Positions 1 through 14,410 of a DNA stretch of 64,000 nucleotides are shown one piece after another; positions within the stretch are counted from its first letter, which is position 1; every line of letters begins with the position of its first letter. This stretch comes from Blastocystis sp. Blastoise (lineage: Eukaryota; Sar; Bigyra; Opalinata; Blastocystidae). The position numbers and the translations under genes were made by a program. The notes under the pieces were generated by a model. The model was not told the origin of the DNA. It worked only from the letters and a program-made list of their open reading frames with translations, and made no database searches. The stretch is from assembly GCA_039096225.1 (NCBI GenBank), contig JBBPEB010000024.1, positions 577,001 through 641,000 of the forward strand. Reading direction: 5' to 3'.

Positions 1-1839
1 TATATTTTATATAGATGATTGGATATATTATTTTCCGCATTTGAATAAATTATTAAAGAAAGATCTTATTGTATTTCATAATCTTTCAAGTATGAAATAA
101 TGTTTTTTATTCTTTTATGAATTATTTTATATATTTTATATTATATATAAATTTTTTCTATAAAGTTGATTTATCTCATTCTGAAAATATCAAAAAATTA
201 GATTCTATTGAAAATTATAAACAAAATATTGATTGTTTGGATATAAAATTTATAGGTATTTTTTAATAAATATATTAATATATATTGTTGTTATATAATA
301 ATAATTATTATTATTATTCATTTATAGAAGATGATCCATATGAAATTGATAAAAGAAATTCATTAGAAAGATTCTTGAAGAGTAATGTATTACAGCATTT
401 GAATGATTTAATTATTTCGTGTATATTATTTATTGATATATATATATTGTTTTATGAATAATATCTATAGTTCATGATAATATTAGTATAGAATATTTAA
501 CATGGATATCAACTCTTTTTAATGACAATAAGTTTAATAATATTCATGAATTAACAATTAATTGTATATTATATTATAAATTATATGAATATATATATAG
601 TATATTCTATCCCAAAAGCTTCATCATCTGAGTATTTAACTGCATATGAAAATATATTAGAGAAAATAATTCCTAAGTCTTTTATTGTTAATATAGAAGG
701 TAATTATTTATATAATTAATAATTATTTATTTAATTAATCTTAATTGACATATTATTATTAGGTTGTACTATGTCTTTTATAAATCGATTAATTCCTAAA
801 GGCTGTTTCCATAATACAACTCAATTAATTCTAGGCATATATATATTAAATGAATATAATGTTTTAATATTAGTATACGATATATTACATCCTATTTTTT
901 TTATGAATATTTATTTAGAAATTAAAGATATGCCAGATGATGACTTTTGCAAATTATATACTACAAATAATTTCCCTCAATTAAAATACATCAAGATTTG
1001 TATATCTATTAATAATAATAATATTTTGTATTATAAATCATGTATATTTATATATACATATTTCTTTTATATAATAATTTTTTTATTATTAAATATATGT
1101 ATATATAGATAAAGATGGTATCAATTGGTGGAGTTCTTTTATGGAAACATTTTGTAGATATATTAATAAAAATAATTTTCCATCCTCAAGTATTGTTCGA
1201 TTAACTGGTATGTTAATAATAATATTGATTCTATTTATATTCATTATTATTGTTATTCTATAGAATGGAATTTTTCTGTTGGTGATGATTGTTTTAATGA
1301 TGATTCTAATGATGCTTTTGATAATGATTATGTTTATGACCCAGATTATTCTATATTTCGATGTAAATATGATAGTCATTCATGTATGAATACAATTATT
1401 GGTACAAAAGGTATATATATATATATATAACATATTATGTATATATAACTAGCCTATTATAAAATTATGGATATAAAGATGAATATATATGAAATAGAAA
1501 CATTATTTGAATGTATAAATCATAATAAAACTCAAAATATAAAAAGCTTAAAATTACGTATATTAATGTTCAAATTGTTTTATATAATATATTCGTTCTT
1601 ATAGGTATTTATTCTCAAACACAATTATCAAATCTTATTAAATTTATTACTAAAGGAAAATTCCCTAAATTGAAAGAACTGATTTTATTTTATGGTATAT
1701 ATATAGTTATTTATTATTAATATAATATATAGGTTGTCGTATTTCATATGAGCAAATTCATATATACAAACAACAATTAGATAAATATACACATATTCAC
1801 AAAAATCTTGTGGATTATCAACTTATAGAAGAAAAATAA
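1..1839 (+). CDS. BTB/LRR-like multi-exon family protein, member 1 (3' part, cut by left edge)
   Basis: I do not recognise a named gene. About eleven exons can be joined in one frame, each bounded by introns beginning GTAT or similar and ending TAG: for example exons at 15-89, 166-255, 329-409, then 605-700, 763-834, 919-995, 1112-1208 and on to the last exon starting at 1732, which ends in TAA at 1837-1839. Each exon encodes roughly 25-40 residues ending in a hydrophobic P-x-L-K-x-L-x-L pattern (for example FPKLKELILFYG). This looks like one divergent leucine-rich repeat per exon. Splice phase is mostly 1, as in the related genes at 35.2-40.7 kb and 43.9-47.8 kb, whose N-terminal domain is expected to lie left of this window. 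One intron (835-918) appears to start with GC instead of GT. Function unknown; a protein-interaction role is an inference from the repeat type. Confidence 0.6.
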
Positions 1840-2590
1840 ATTTTTTTTGCATATATTTTTTTTATTCTTTATACTTTTTTATTTAGTTAGTAATTTTTTA
1901 TCTATTTTAATTATTTTTTCATGTTTTTATTAATTATATACATAAATAAAAATATTTCTTTTTTTAAATGGTTGTAGCTAATTATAACATAAATAATAGT
2001 AACAAGCATTCATTATAAATTTTATAAAGAAAAACTGTGATTATTATGAATTCATCATTATATTATTTTTATTAATTATTCAGATAAGAATAGAAGATGA
2101 ATGTTTCTACAAAAATACTATTATTACTAGTTATATCCTAAATATAGATAACTATAATTTTATATAATAAATATTCTTATATAACATTAAAGAAAAATTA
2201 TCATTTCTGAAATCTATTTGTCTAATACATTGACAGAATTGATAAGTTATACTTTTATAGAGTTTTTTTAATATATTTTTTGTTTAATATAAATACAAAC
2301 ATTCCTATTTTTATACAGTTTCACAACAAGTGTCAAAAGAAAATATGAGATTTATATAGTCTATAAATTATTTACTATATTTCTCATATTTCTTATAAAT
2401 AATAGTTTTATTTATAATTTAATAAAAATAGTAGTCAAAGTATATATTTATATGAAACATAAATCTAAATAGCAAATATTCATTTTTTAATATAATTAAA
2501 ATAGTACATATATATAAATCATTAGTGATTTAATTCTTATACTATTATTTGACAATAAATAATTTTTAATACTAATATTAATTAAGTTTC

Positions 2591-2627
<37 letters not shown>

Positions 2628-3416
2628 ATTACTATATTACTATAACACTGGTATAAATAAATTTTATATAATCGTATTAATATCTTATTGAATACACTAT
2701 AAATAAAAGCTGGTATTCATTAAATATATAGAGATACAAAATAGCGAATAATTATAATTATGATTAGTAGAAGATATTTTAATAAAATATTTTTTTAAAT
2801 ATAAAGAATGAAATAGTATAGAATAGAAATAAAAGTGGAAGAATAAGAAGGAAATATAAATAAATAAATTCTTTATCAAGAAACTATAGAAAACATTCTA
2901 TTCGATGAATAGAGATATATATAGCAAATATAATATATAAATAATAAATAATTTGTTAAGTATATTAATAAAATGGAAATAATTACAAGAAAAACATAAT
3001 AATTATATTCAATAGAAATAATTATTATCAAATATGAACTTATAAATACCATAGAAATAAAATAAAGTATATATGTAATAAAATAAGAAGATTATAAATC
3101 AAATTGTATGTGAAGTATGTGATATAAAAAAATAAAAATAGCATCTTACTTATAAGGTCTTATACATTTAAAATACATGTCAAATAAGCTATTTAGAGTA
3201 ATCAATGATATGAAGATCCACAATGAGTTATCTCTTCTAAGGAATTTATAGGATATCTTTGTAAATAACGCTTATTAATAAGCATTTGAAATAATAGTAA
3301 CAATGATAAATGAATAATAAGGGAATAATTAGAAATTAAGTAATTTTTAAAAATAATCAAGATTTTTTTTTCAATTTATAATATTTTTGCTTATTTCATT
3401 TCTTATATAATAGAAA
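1840..3416. other. Intergenic region, no gene seen
   Basis: AT-rich sequence of 1.6 kb with stop codons in all frames at short spacing, one (TA)n tract near 2597-2623 and no recognisable domain or RNA. The last 20 bases lead into the decayed TLDc copy. Confidence 0.6.
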
Positions 3417-4780
3417 ATGGTAAAATAAAATGTAGAATTTGATGCTAGTAAGATTAGTGATATTTAGAAGGATGTAATTTATTTTAAAATACTGATTAGT
3501 GATTTGATATGTATTTTGAACAAGCCAATAAATGATTATATTTATTATATTGAGTCTTAAATGTATTAATGAATTGATTAATAGGAAATTATCAATAAAT
3601 GAATGATGAGAATGGTGATGATCCAAATATAATTATCAAGAAATCTTCATATGTTCATCAATATGATATTAATATCGATAATAATGATAGTAAAATTGAT
3701 TATATTTGATTTACAAACATTAATCTACTTTCTTTTCTTCTTAAAAGAATCACAAATCGTTTATTAGGTAGTTATTTATATGAATAATCTGGAAAGAATG
3801 AAGAACTGTTGATAGAAATATTTATTTAGATTATCCTTATAATAAAACACCTTTTCCTTTATTGACTGATTTATTCTTTGATTAAGAGAATGATATATTT
3901 ATAATTCTTCATATGAAGAACAACTAGAATTATTTGAATTTTATTATTTATCTCTTTCTGAAGAATTAATGAAAATTTATTATCGAAAAAATAATAGTGT
4001 GAAACAATTTGAAGAATATTATGATTCTATTTTTTATATAAATGATAAGAAAAGATGGACTATAAAGTAGTTATTTAAAGAATAAGTTATGAAATAAAAG
4101 ATCTAATAAGTATGTATAAGATTATTATGAGAATAGTTATATTTATGAAGACGAAATAACAATTGATTAATTAAATATATGAATTCATTACATGATTTAT
4201 ATGTATATCTCTTATAATCATACTTGAAAAGTAGATGGAAATTAAGAAGAAACTGAAATCTATTATTTATTTGGTAATCAAAGAATTGAAACTATTAAGC
4301 ATGGATAGACTATTAATATATCATGTTCATGCTTATATATAGTCTATAACACTATAAATAATCCTATATAAACTTGTTTTTGTGAAGAAAAGAAATAGAT
4401 TTATTATTTAGGTATATATTATTATTATTATTATTATTATATATAGAGCAAGTGAGCATAATTATTCTGCAAGTGAATTCCATAGATATCGTGATAATAA
4501 ACGAGAAACATTAACAGCAATTAAACGTATAGGTTATAATAATCATATGAATATATTTGGAGGATATACAAATCAAGAATTGATATAAATCAATTTGTAC
4601 ATACATATCCTTATATTATTAATGTTTTAATAATGACAATTATATTATTAATGTTTTATATAATGAATATTAGACTATGAATATTTATATCTATATACAC
4701 CTTATAACTATTATTCTAATGAATTTCTATATATATTAAATAATAAACATAATATTTCTTTTATTCACTAAAAATATATA
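3417..4780 (+). pseudogene. BTB-TLDc gene, decayed copy (paralogue 1)
   Basis: The reading aligns along its length with the intact-looking paralogue at 41.3-42.9 kb. It starts M-V-K-stop-N-V-E-F-D where the paralogue has MVKEKVEFD, continues with D-I-stop-K-D-V against DIQKDV, and D-Y-I-stop-F-T against DYIRFT. The TLDc part (ASEFHRYRDNKRETLTAI, then NIFGGYTNQ) is preserved at 4447-4590, and the C-terminal exon is recognisable to about 4780 (SNEFLYILNNKHNIS). Many in-frame TAA, TAG and TGA codons and small indels make it non-functional. Several stops are C-to-T changes of CAG or CGA codons. A 35-nt intron (4412-4446) sits at the same place as in the paralogue at 32.4 kb. It follows the BTB/LRR-like gene on the same strand, as a TLDc/BTB-LRR pair does elsewhere in the window. 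Confidence 0.85.
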
Positions 4781-5494
4781 TTAATAATCGTTGTTATTCA
4801 AATACTTTTTTGGTTAATTTTTTTTTTAAAGATAATAAATATATTCATATATCAGGTCACTGTCATTTAAAAAAGAATAATTTTGTTTTTTAAACAAACA
4901 ATTTATATTAAAAAAAATCAGTCAGAAAAAGTTGCTATTTATAAATATTAATATTATAAATTCAGATATCTTTTTTATTATAAAAAAAAAGTTTTAGGAA
5001 GAGATGAATAAAATTGATACTTTTATAATACTATAGAACTAATATATAATAATGCTTGGTATATAAATTTTTTTTATAATATTTTAGATACATAGAATTT
5101 ATTAAAAGGTGGATTTATTTTAATTATTGCTTTTATTATATATATAGAGCCACTTTTTTAAAATCATTGAATACTCTTTAACGCATTAAATTATATAACA
5201 CTAGAATAGTATATATAGTAAGAAGTATTTAATAAAAAAAAATGTTATTTTTATACTATATATTTTAATACTACGTTCTCTAATATTTAGAAATTAACTA
5301 AAAACAAAACAAAATAAGTAAAAAGTGATTATTAGAAATATATAAAAATAATCAACGATAGTTTTAAACAAAAAATAATATATATATTATAATTTATATA
5401 TATAAAAATATAAAAATAATATATATAAGAGAATAGAATATAATAATGAAAACAAAAAACAATAATATAAAAAAATAATAATTATATATATATA
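4781..5494. other. Intergenic region, no gene seen
   Basis: AT-rich non-coding sequence between the TLDc pseudogene and the convergent glycosyltransferase gene. I see only homopolymer and TA tracts and no open frame with a recognisable product. Confidence 0.6.
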
Positions 5495-7204
5495 TTACTG
5501 TACACAATATGTAGTAAAATGATAATTTGTAACTTTATGAACATAAAAATATTTTGATTCTGCAATATGGTCTACTTTTTGAGCAATTGAATAATCATTA
5601 CCTTTAGGAAGATTCTTTGCATATAATGGAATATTTGCTAATAATGATAAATATCCTAAAAACACATCATCAGTATGTACTATACATTGTAAATAAGGGA
5701 ATACGTGAACGTGTCTTCTAACTACATTTTTCGACATAATAATAAAAGGACCATCAAAAAATGGTGTTGGACTTGGTATACAATATTGAGGAGTAGCATG
5801 TTTAGAATATAATACATTATCAGAATAAGCAATACGTCGAATGCCTGTCATAAACCAACCTGGCTCCATTCCTTTTAATAATTCACTTATTTTCTTCATA
5901 TTAAAACAAGTATCATCATCCATTATACCTATAAAATCAACAGTAGTTTTAGAATATACAATTAAATCTTCAATCATCATCACTTTTAATGTATTATTTC
6001 CATAGGTATCTAATATATTCATTACAATTAAATCATTCTTTTCTTTTTGTTCTTTATATATATTTTCTTGTAATTCTTTATCATCATTCATACCGACTAG
6101 GAAATAGAGTTTAAATGGAAATTCATTAAATACTGTATTATTCTTATAAGCATTACGTATATTATTTCTTCTTTCATAATTATATACATTATTCTTTATA
6201 AAAATAACAATTTTATAAGGATCAAATAAATCATTCAATTCTTTATAATTAGGTAATGAAAAGAATGTAAACCTTAAACCAACAGGATATATATCAACAA
6301 CTGAAGAAAAAGCTTCTTTATGATTATTATTTGGTTCAGGATATTCATAAGGTGTTTGATAATAATATTTAATTGTAGTACCATTATGATAATATTGTAC
6401 AGGATTATAAGGATGATATATTGTTTGAAAACAAGGAATTTTTTTTAACTTCAGGAAGAATAACAGAAATTTGACCATAAATTGTATTATTGTCTACAAA
6501 ATAGGGTGTTAAATCTCTTTGTACATCTAATGACATAGATTTAATAATTCTGCGCTGTCTATAATCATAAATATGGCTCTTTTTGAAATTACTAAAGTAT
6601 CTATTAATAAAAGGAGCAGCATTGACTTCACGATTTTCATCATTTGCAAACCAATCACCATAGAGGCTTCTTTCTTCTAATTTACTGTTAAGTACTTTTG
6701 CTACATCTTTATTAATATCTATGAAATCTAATTCTTCTACATTATCACGAATAATTTTTGGATCTTCTAAGTCACTAACATTAAGATGATCCCACATTTC
6801 TGGTCTACGAATATAAGGAGATAATCTAGATAACAACGATTCATAAGGAGCTTTTCTACCATAACGTAACACCGCGTTCGCAATCTCTTCTTTTTGCTTC
6901 ATACTAGGATCAACAACTAGTGGCTGGCTAACACTATCATCAGTATGGATATACACATCTTTAGAAGAATTTTCTATTTCTAAAGATTATAAATAATAAT
7001 GTATATATAAAACAAAAGATAAACACAAAAATACATACCCGCTACCTTTTGTTCAGCTTCATTATTGTTATCATAGATAGCAACAAGTTGAAATAGTTCA
7101 TTAAGATTATGTGCTTGGAAATATTGATTGTCAATACTTGATAAAAAGAAATAAGTAATCAAAGCACTTACTCCCAATGTAATTACATAAGAAAGAATCT
7201 GCAT
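5495..7204 (-). CDS. GT31-type glycosyltransferase (beta-1,3-galactosyltransferase-like), type II membrane protein
   Basis: Exon 1 is 7204-7039 and exon 2 begins at 6979, joined by a phase-1 GTATGT...TTTAG intron. I chose the ATG at 7204 because it begins a short cytosolic tail followed at once by a hydrophobic anchor (about residues 4-23), the usual Golgi type II topology. The catalytic half shows GT31 hallmarks in order: an R-x-x-I-R-x-A-Y-K-N block, a FLVG strand, DLIVMNILDTYGNNTLK, the metal-binding D-D-D in FIGIMDDDTCF, a PFFDGPFIIMS segment and HTDDVFLGYLSLL, equivalent to the E-D-V-x-x-G motif. Family members transfer galactose or GlcNAc in beta-1,3 linkage in the Golgi; the substrate here cannot be read. 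The frame is broken once at a run of eight A (6439-6446); with seven A the two halves join exactly, giving about 550 residues. This may be a sequencing error or a real defect. Confidence 0.8.
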
Positions 7205-8188
7205 TATGTGATTCTGAATCAAAGAAATCAAATATATATATATTTTCTTTTTTAAGCAAAAAAAGTTTACGTCAGAAAGAAATTAAAAAATATCATGAAA
7301 CAAATATTCATGATTATTCAGTATTTCTAAGGGAAAAAAGCATTAATTAACTGAATGCTCGCCTAAGAGGGGTATTCTTTCATTAAAGACGTATCAACCA
7401 TATAATTGGATAAAGTTAGTACATTAACCAATGAATTGATAGTTGTCTTAAAAAGGAATAAAAAATATTTTTCAGCAAATTCAAATTCTTATCCACTAAT
7501 AATAAAATCTACATAATATTATAGAATTATTGTGCATTCTTTGTTAGCTGGGGTTCCTTTTGATATATATAAATAGGATTTGGCAATATAAAACTATAGC
7601 AAAGTTTTTTTTAAGTAGTCATGAGGGAACTTTTATGTTGTTCTTTATATTTAATTAGTTATTTGTCCGTGTATGACCTTGTCCTATGCTTTTAAACAAG
7701 AGTACACTATTGTATTAGTAGATTTCGGGTATGACTCGTGACAAGACTTTTGGAATAGCCAACTTGTGCAGTAGAGACGTGATTATCATGTGTATTCGAT
7801 TATGGCTTAATTAAATATTTTGTTTTAATGTAATTATTACACTAGCAAATGGGACTTGAAGTAAAACAAACTAAAAACTGTAAAGAAAATAATAAATAAT
7901 ATTAAAAATAGTATTTTAAGTAGTAAAGAAATAATAGCAATTTACAAAAAAGAAGAAAACAAATAACATATCTATGATTAGCAGCAATAAAAATGAAAAA
8001 AATGTGTATAAATATAATTTTTTTAATGAAAATAATAATAGAATACTATTAAAAAATAATACGGGATATATACATATAACATATAGAAAAATATTAAAAA
8101 ACATACATATATATTTTAAATGAAATTATATATACATATACAAGAAAAACTGAAATAATTTTTAAAAAATAAATAAATAAATATGTAT
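7205..8188. other. Intergenic region between two minus-strand genes
   Basis: About 1 kb. The stretch 7340-7880 is less AT-biased than its surroundings and has some unique-looking sequence (for example AGAGGGGTATTC near 7368), but I find no open frame, tRNA or other RNA signature in it. It contains the presumed promoter of the glycosyltransferase and the 3' flank of the large membrane protein gene. Confidence 0.55.
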
Positions 8189-8774
8189 CTATAATTTATA
8201 ATAAATATTATTATAATATTTTTTGGGGTGATACTTCTTTTTATATTTTAAATATAAATATATACATACAATACATATAAATAAACAAATACAGCAAATA
8301 AGAATAATTATAAGTAAATTAATAGGATAATATCCATGAATAATATGAATAGAATTTGGGTTGATGAAAATATCTGAAATAGAATTCAGATTAATATTGA
8401 ATGAACTAATACATAATTGTAATAATAAGTTATTATTATTGTTATTATTAATATTTAATAATGTTTTCAAATACTCTAAAAATAAATCCTTTTCATGTTC
8501 TTTTAGAGTAAAATATATAGGTAATTGTGTTACGTAGCTGTTCGATAATGAGGGATCTAGTAATACTATTTCAATTGTAGGAAATACTGGTATTAATTGA
8601 GAATAAAAAATAAACCATAAATCATATTTTGTTTGTATATAATTAATTTGATTTGGGTATATATTTTCAAAGAAAAAGAGTATATATATAGTAATAGAAT
8701 GAAAATCTAAAAAGAAAGAATTCAATTGTAATGAACAACTTTTATCTAATATATATGTAGAATATTTATATATT

Positions 8775-8811
<37 letters not shown>

Positions 8812-9643
8812 CATTATAAAAAATATTATTATTATTTGATATATTATTATAAACATTATTATTATTATTTGATATATTATTATCATTATTATTATTATTA
8901 GGAATACAATAACGTCGTTGAATTCCAAAATAAGGAAGATCACACGTGATATAGGAATAGTATTCCGGAATAGAAGCTTGCCATTTATTATTTTCATAAC
9001 AATAATCTTTATATATTGATAGATAAATAGTAGTAGTAATTGTTTGATTATTGCCAATTCCCGTGATTATATATGAATGGCTGTTAACTTCTAATGGTAT
9101 TCCTGAAATTTCCGCGGTTATGGGGTTAAATTGAAGTCCTTTAGGAAGTGATGGAGATATAGTAAAAGAAGTAATAATAATTGTATATATAGAAATATCT
9201 ATATAGCTAATAAAAGGTTGCGAAATAACTAAAGGTAGATTAATATAACCTCTATAAGAAGAAGAAGAATAAATAATTCTCGATTCCCGCGGAAAACAAT
9301 GATTTATAGTAGTACCCCATTGTGGAGGATTTGTAGATAAACACGGTTTTTCTATATATCCCTCATAATATATCGAATCAGAACATTTGTGTTTCGCAAC
9401 AGTATTCCACTCTGTTGTTTCCCATTCATCAATTGATTGACAATACATTGTTTGTATTTCAATAGATATATATATATAATGAATAGTAAATTGATGATAA
9501 TAAGATAATGTATATGATATATTTTTTTGAATATATAATGGAATACCAGCTATAGTACCATTTGTATATAGATATAAACCTTGAGGAAGAGATGGAGATA
9601 TAGAAAGAAGAGGAAGAGAAGAAATAAGAGGATTATTATTATG

Positions 9644-9681
<38 letters not shown>

Positions 9682-10134
9682 ATATAAAAGACGAAGAAAA
9701 TGAATTTATTTCATTATATATGGATTTATATAAAATATAAGATGTTTTATTATAAGAAAAAAAAGATGAAACATTAGAAATACAATTATTTTCTATTAAT
9801 ATATATTCATTATTTCTACATAAATACACTTGTTCTCCTGAATAATGTAATGGACAAGATATAACTCGTTTTGTATTATTTAATGCTTTTCCTATAAGAG
9901 AATCATCACATTCATTTGTATGTTTTGTTATATAAAATGAGATTTCAGCAATTGTTATATTACAAAGAAAAGAAGGATCTTTTTGTTCATAAAGAACAGT
10001 AGGTGTTTTCATTGTAGTTTTTATAGTATTTCTTATTAAAAGAGTTAAATAAGAAGTATTATTATTAATCATATTATTATTATTATTATGTTTATTATTA
10101 TTATTATCTTCATCATCATACTTTTTATTAATTA

Positions 10135-10203
<69 letters not shown>

Positions 10204-12767
10204 CATATTGTGCATACCAAAGTGAATCTCTTGATTCACATCGATCTTTAAATTCAATATCATTAAATGGTTTTGAATCACATTGTGTCAATTCTATCTT
10301 ATAATAACGATAACATTCTTCATTATAAAAATCCATAATAACAGTTTCATAATAAGATGACCAATCATATCGTTCCATTATATGTAATACAGTCCATGAA
10401 ATTAAATCATTGGACGATTCTAATTGCCATCCAGTAGGAAAACAAAGATTACATAAAGAACCAATAGAAATACGATATTGAGTAATATACTCACAAATAA
10501 AACCAGGAAATGAAAATAATATTTGTGTTCCTGCACATTGAGGACCAAGCATTTCATTGGTTGTCATGTCATCATCCAATAATTTAGTATTTTTTATAGT
10601 TGTAAAATCTGTTTTATTTGTAGTATTAAATGAATTATAATAAACATATACTACCGGAAGAGGAGTTTTCTTTATCGAATTCGGTTGAAAATTAAATAAA
10701 ACAGAAAAATTAGAAACTTCAGAAATTATACTATCTGATATATTATTATATTTATTATACTCATTATTATTATACTTATTACTATTATTATTATTATATT
10801 TATTATTAGATTTATTATTATTATATTTATTATTATTATATTTATTATTATATTTATTATCTTCTTCTTCTTCTAAAAATTCTATCTTATTATATTGATG
10901 TAATTCAATAGCCAATAGAATTGTTTCATTTATATTATTTATAATATCAATATCTTCATCTGTTATATAATCTGTTATAATAAAAGATCCACCATAGATT
11001 TGTGTTTCCATATAATTAACGGATGCCGAAACACTATTATTCACATCTCCACTAGGTAAATTCCCACGAATAATTTCTTTTCCATTTATATATACAATTA
11101 TACCTACTTTCGTTTCTATAGATATAAAAAAAGTATAGTATTTTGCATATAAAAAAGCAGGAGGAGTAATAGAAAATCGATAATATGTAGTATTTATGCT
11201 TGGAATAGTATTCATTAGTGTTTCATAAGACTGCCATGACGCATCTGGAACATAATCTTGTTTATTCCACAATGATGAAATACTATTCCATAAAGATGTT
11301 ACAAGCCAATGAAATGCTTGGGATTGAATAATATCTCCAAAAACGATATAATCATATTTTAATAATTCATTTTGTACTAATGTACTTTGATAATATATAT
11401 ATCCATTATTATCATATATTGTTAAATAATTATCATACCAATATTCATCATTTATAGTATATAATTGTATTACATATATCGAATAAGGTATACATAAAGA
11501 ATAATAATTAATATAATCAGGTAAAAATTGCGTTTGATTTATATAAATCTTTCCAGTATCATAAGAATAGAACAAATAACCAAGGGACTCTATAAATTCA
11601 TTTGTACGGAGAGCAAACGTCAATAAATGATTGGGTAAATGACATTCTTGAACTGAATATTGAATAGAACACGTGACAGGTGTATGATTGTAATAAGAAT
11701 AAGCAGTAAATAATAATGGTTGATATACAACTGGAAAATTATATATAGAATATATATTTCCTGTATTTGTATCAATAGAATAAGAAGAAGAAATAGATAA
11801 TGTATAATTATAATAAAATAATGATGATGTTAAAAACGTATTAAAAGGTACATATATATAATTATAAGAAGGATTTGGAAACATTTGAAAAGGAGGGATT
11901 TCAGAAAAATTTGTATTTTCTGAAAGTAGCTGAATTTCACTGAATCCCCACGAAATTGGTTTCATTTCCATATTTCGAACAGTTTGAATATATATAATAT
12001 ATATAGGACAATAATAAATAGTATTTATAAAAGAAAAACATTTTTTTTCTTTATTTGTATTAAAATGAATCGATGTATAATCAATAATATCAACATTTTT
12101 CATTCCAAATAAATTACAAATAATTTTTATAGACACAGGGTCATAATCACGACTTTTAGAATTACTTATAAGACATATTTTATTAAAATAATCACGGTAA
12201 TATGTATCAAATGAAAATGAAATAGAGCTATGATCTGAATATATAAATGAATTTATACAATCTGTATCTACAGAATAATCTTTTAAATTTTCTAAATTAT
12301 TCGAATGTCCAAAATGACTTATAGATAAATGTTCATTATTTGGTATTATATTAGATACAGTAGAAAATGTTAAATAACCACGGAAATCAACATCTTCAAA
12401 ATGAGTAATGGTTGGATATATATAATAAAGAATTGCAATAGTATTATTTCCAGGAGTAAATGGAGTTATTGTAGTAGTTATTCGTTTCCAAACACGTTCT
12501 GTTTCAGTTCCTTTAATAATAGTAGAATTATTTGGATTATCAGTTTCAATATTATATAAAGATACTAATATATTATTTACATAAATAACAATACCTCCAT
12601 AGAAATATAAATAAAATATAGAAGATTGATATAAAGATAAAGAAGGAATATTAATAATAGTTTTAAACATGAATTTATTAGAAGTAACAAGAGGAGACTC
12701 TTTGAAATAACCGCGATTATTCCGGAGTTTTGGGAAATAAGTTGAAAGATGGAAGTTATTATTATTT

Positions 12768-12838
<71 letters not shown>

Positions 12839-12843
12839 TGTTA

Positions 12844-12899
<56 letters not shown>

Positions 12900-14378
12900 T
12901 CAAATAATTGCTCTTTTTTATAACTATAAGAATAAGGACTAAATAATGAATCCGCGGGAGAAGGTGTATTTGTCCAAGAATTCGGAATATTCCCTTGGAA
13001 ATATAACCATACAGTAGTTGTAGGAGTAATATATGCATTTATATCTAATACATATTCATGATGTTTTTCATTATTTAAAAAAAATGTTTGAAAATATAAT
13101 AATCGATTTAAAAGATTTACATATACAATTAATACAGCACCTATATCCCAACCATTATTATTATCTGATGTTAAATGAAGCTTATAATAATCGCGGGGAA
13201 TACATATAAGATATTGCATATGATAATAGGGTAATATATAAGAAGATTCTAATATTAACGTATCATCCATTTTTGTTAATTTAAAATATTCATATATACT
13301 ATTATCTTTACTAAGTTTTGTAAATTTTAAACCAATATTATCATCATCACAATCTAGAATGATATTAATATATAGATATAAAAAGAGTATAGAAAGAAAT
13401 TTTTTATTTTATTATAAATATAAAAATAGAAATAGAAATAGAAATATTTATTTTTATATAAGTATGTAGATAATAATAAATTTTGAATAACAGTATACAA
13501 AAATAAATAGTTTCAATTATATTAAAATTAAAAATAAAAAAAAAATTGCAATACATAAATTTATGAAATAAAAAAAGAATAATATATATAGAAGAGAAAT
13601 AATATACATATAGAGAAAGAATACTTAATATTTATAAAATAAATAAACAAAAATATGAATAATCTATATATATAGAATAATAATATTAAAAACATTTTAA
13701 AAACATTTTAAAAAACAATAATAATATTATATATATACCATCAATAATAATAGTAACTGAAAAACTACTTTTAAAATTTGTATATATTCTGGAAGTAGCA
13801 GTAATAATAAAAGTAGTATTTATAATACCATACATAGTAGGATATATATAAATTTCACCTGTATTTTTCTTTATATTATGATTATGAGGAAGAGAAGGAG
13901 TAATTGTGAAGTTCGTAAATCCCGCGGTTATTGGATAAAACCAGAAAGCATCGCCATGAATATATATAGAGAGAGAAGAAGAACTATATCGAAGAGAATT
14001 ATCTGAAAAATAATCACGGGAATTCTGAAAGTATAATTGAGAGATTACTAATGTTTTTGTATTTGATGATTGATCTATATATATATATATATTAATTCTT
14101 AACGAAAATTAGATATTTATAAATAGTCATATATATATATATATTAAAATATACCAATAATAAATTTAATAGATTTAAAATGTATAGTATATTCTAATAA
14201 ATGAAATGTATGGGATTCACGTAGAGAAACATATTCCAGACTTCGTTCATCCAATAGGATTTCTTGATCATTTGTATATCCATAAATTGTCCAATGAATT
14301 GGCGTCGCATATAAATAATCTTTTGATGCTACCATTGTATAACTATTTATAAAGTGTTGCCTATATATATATATTATT

Positions 14379-14410
<32 letters not shown>

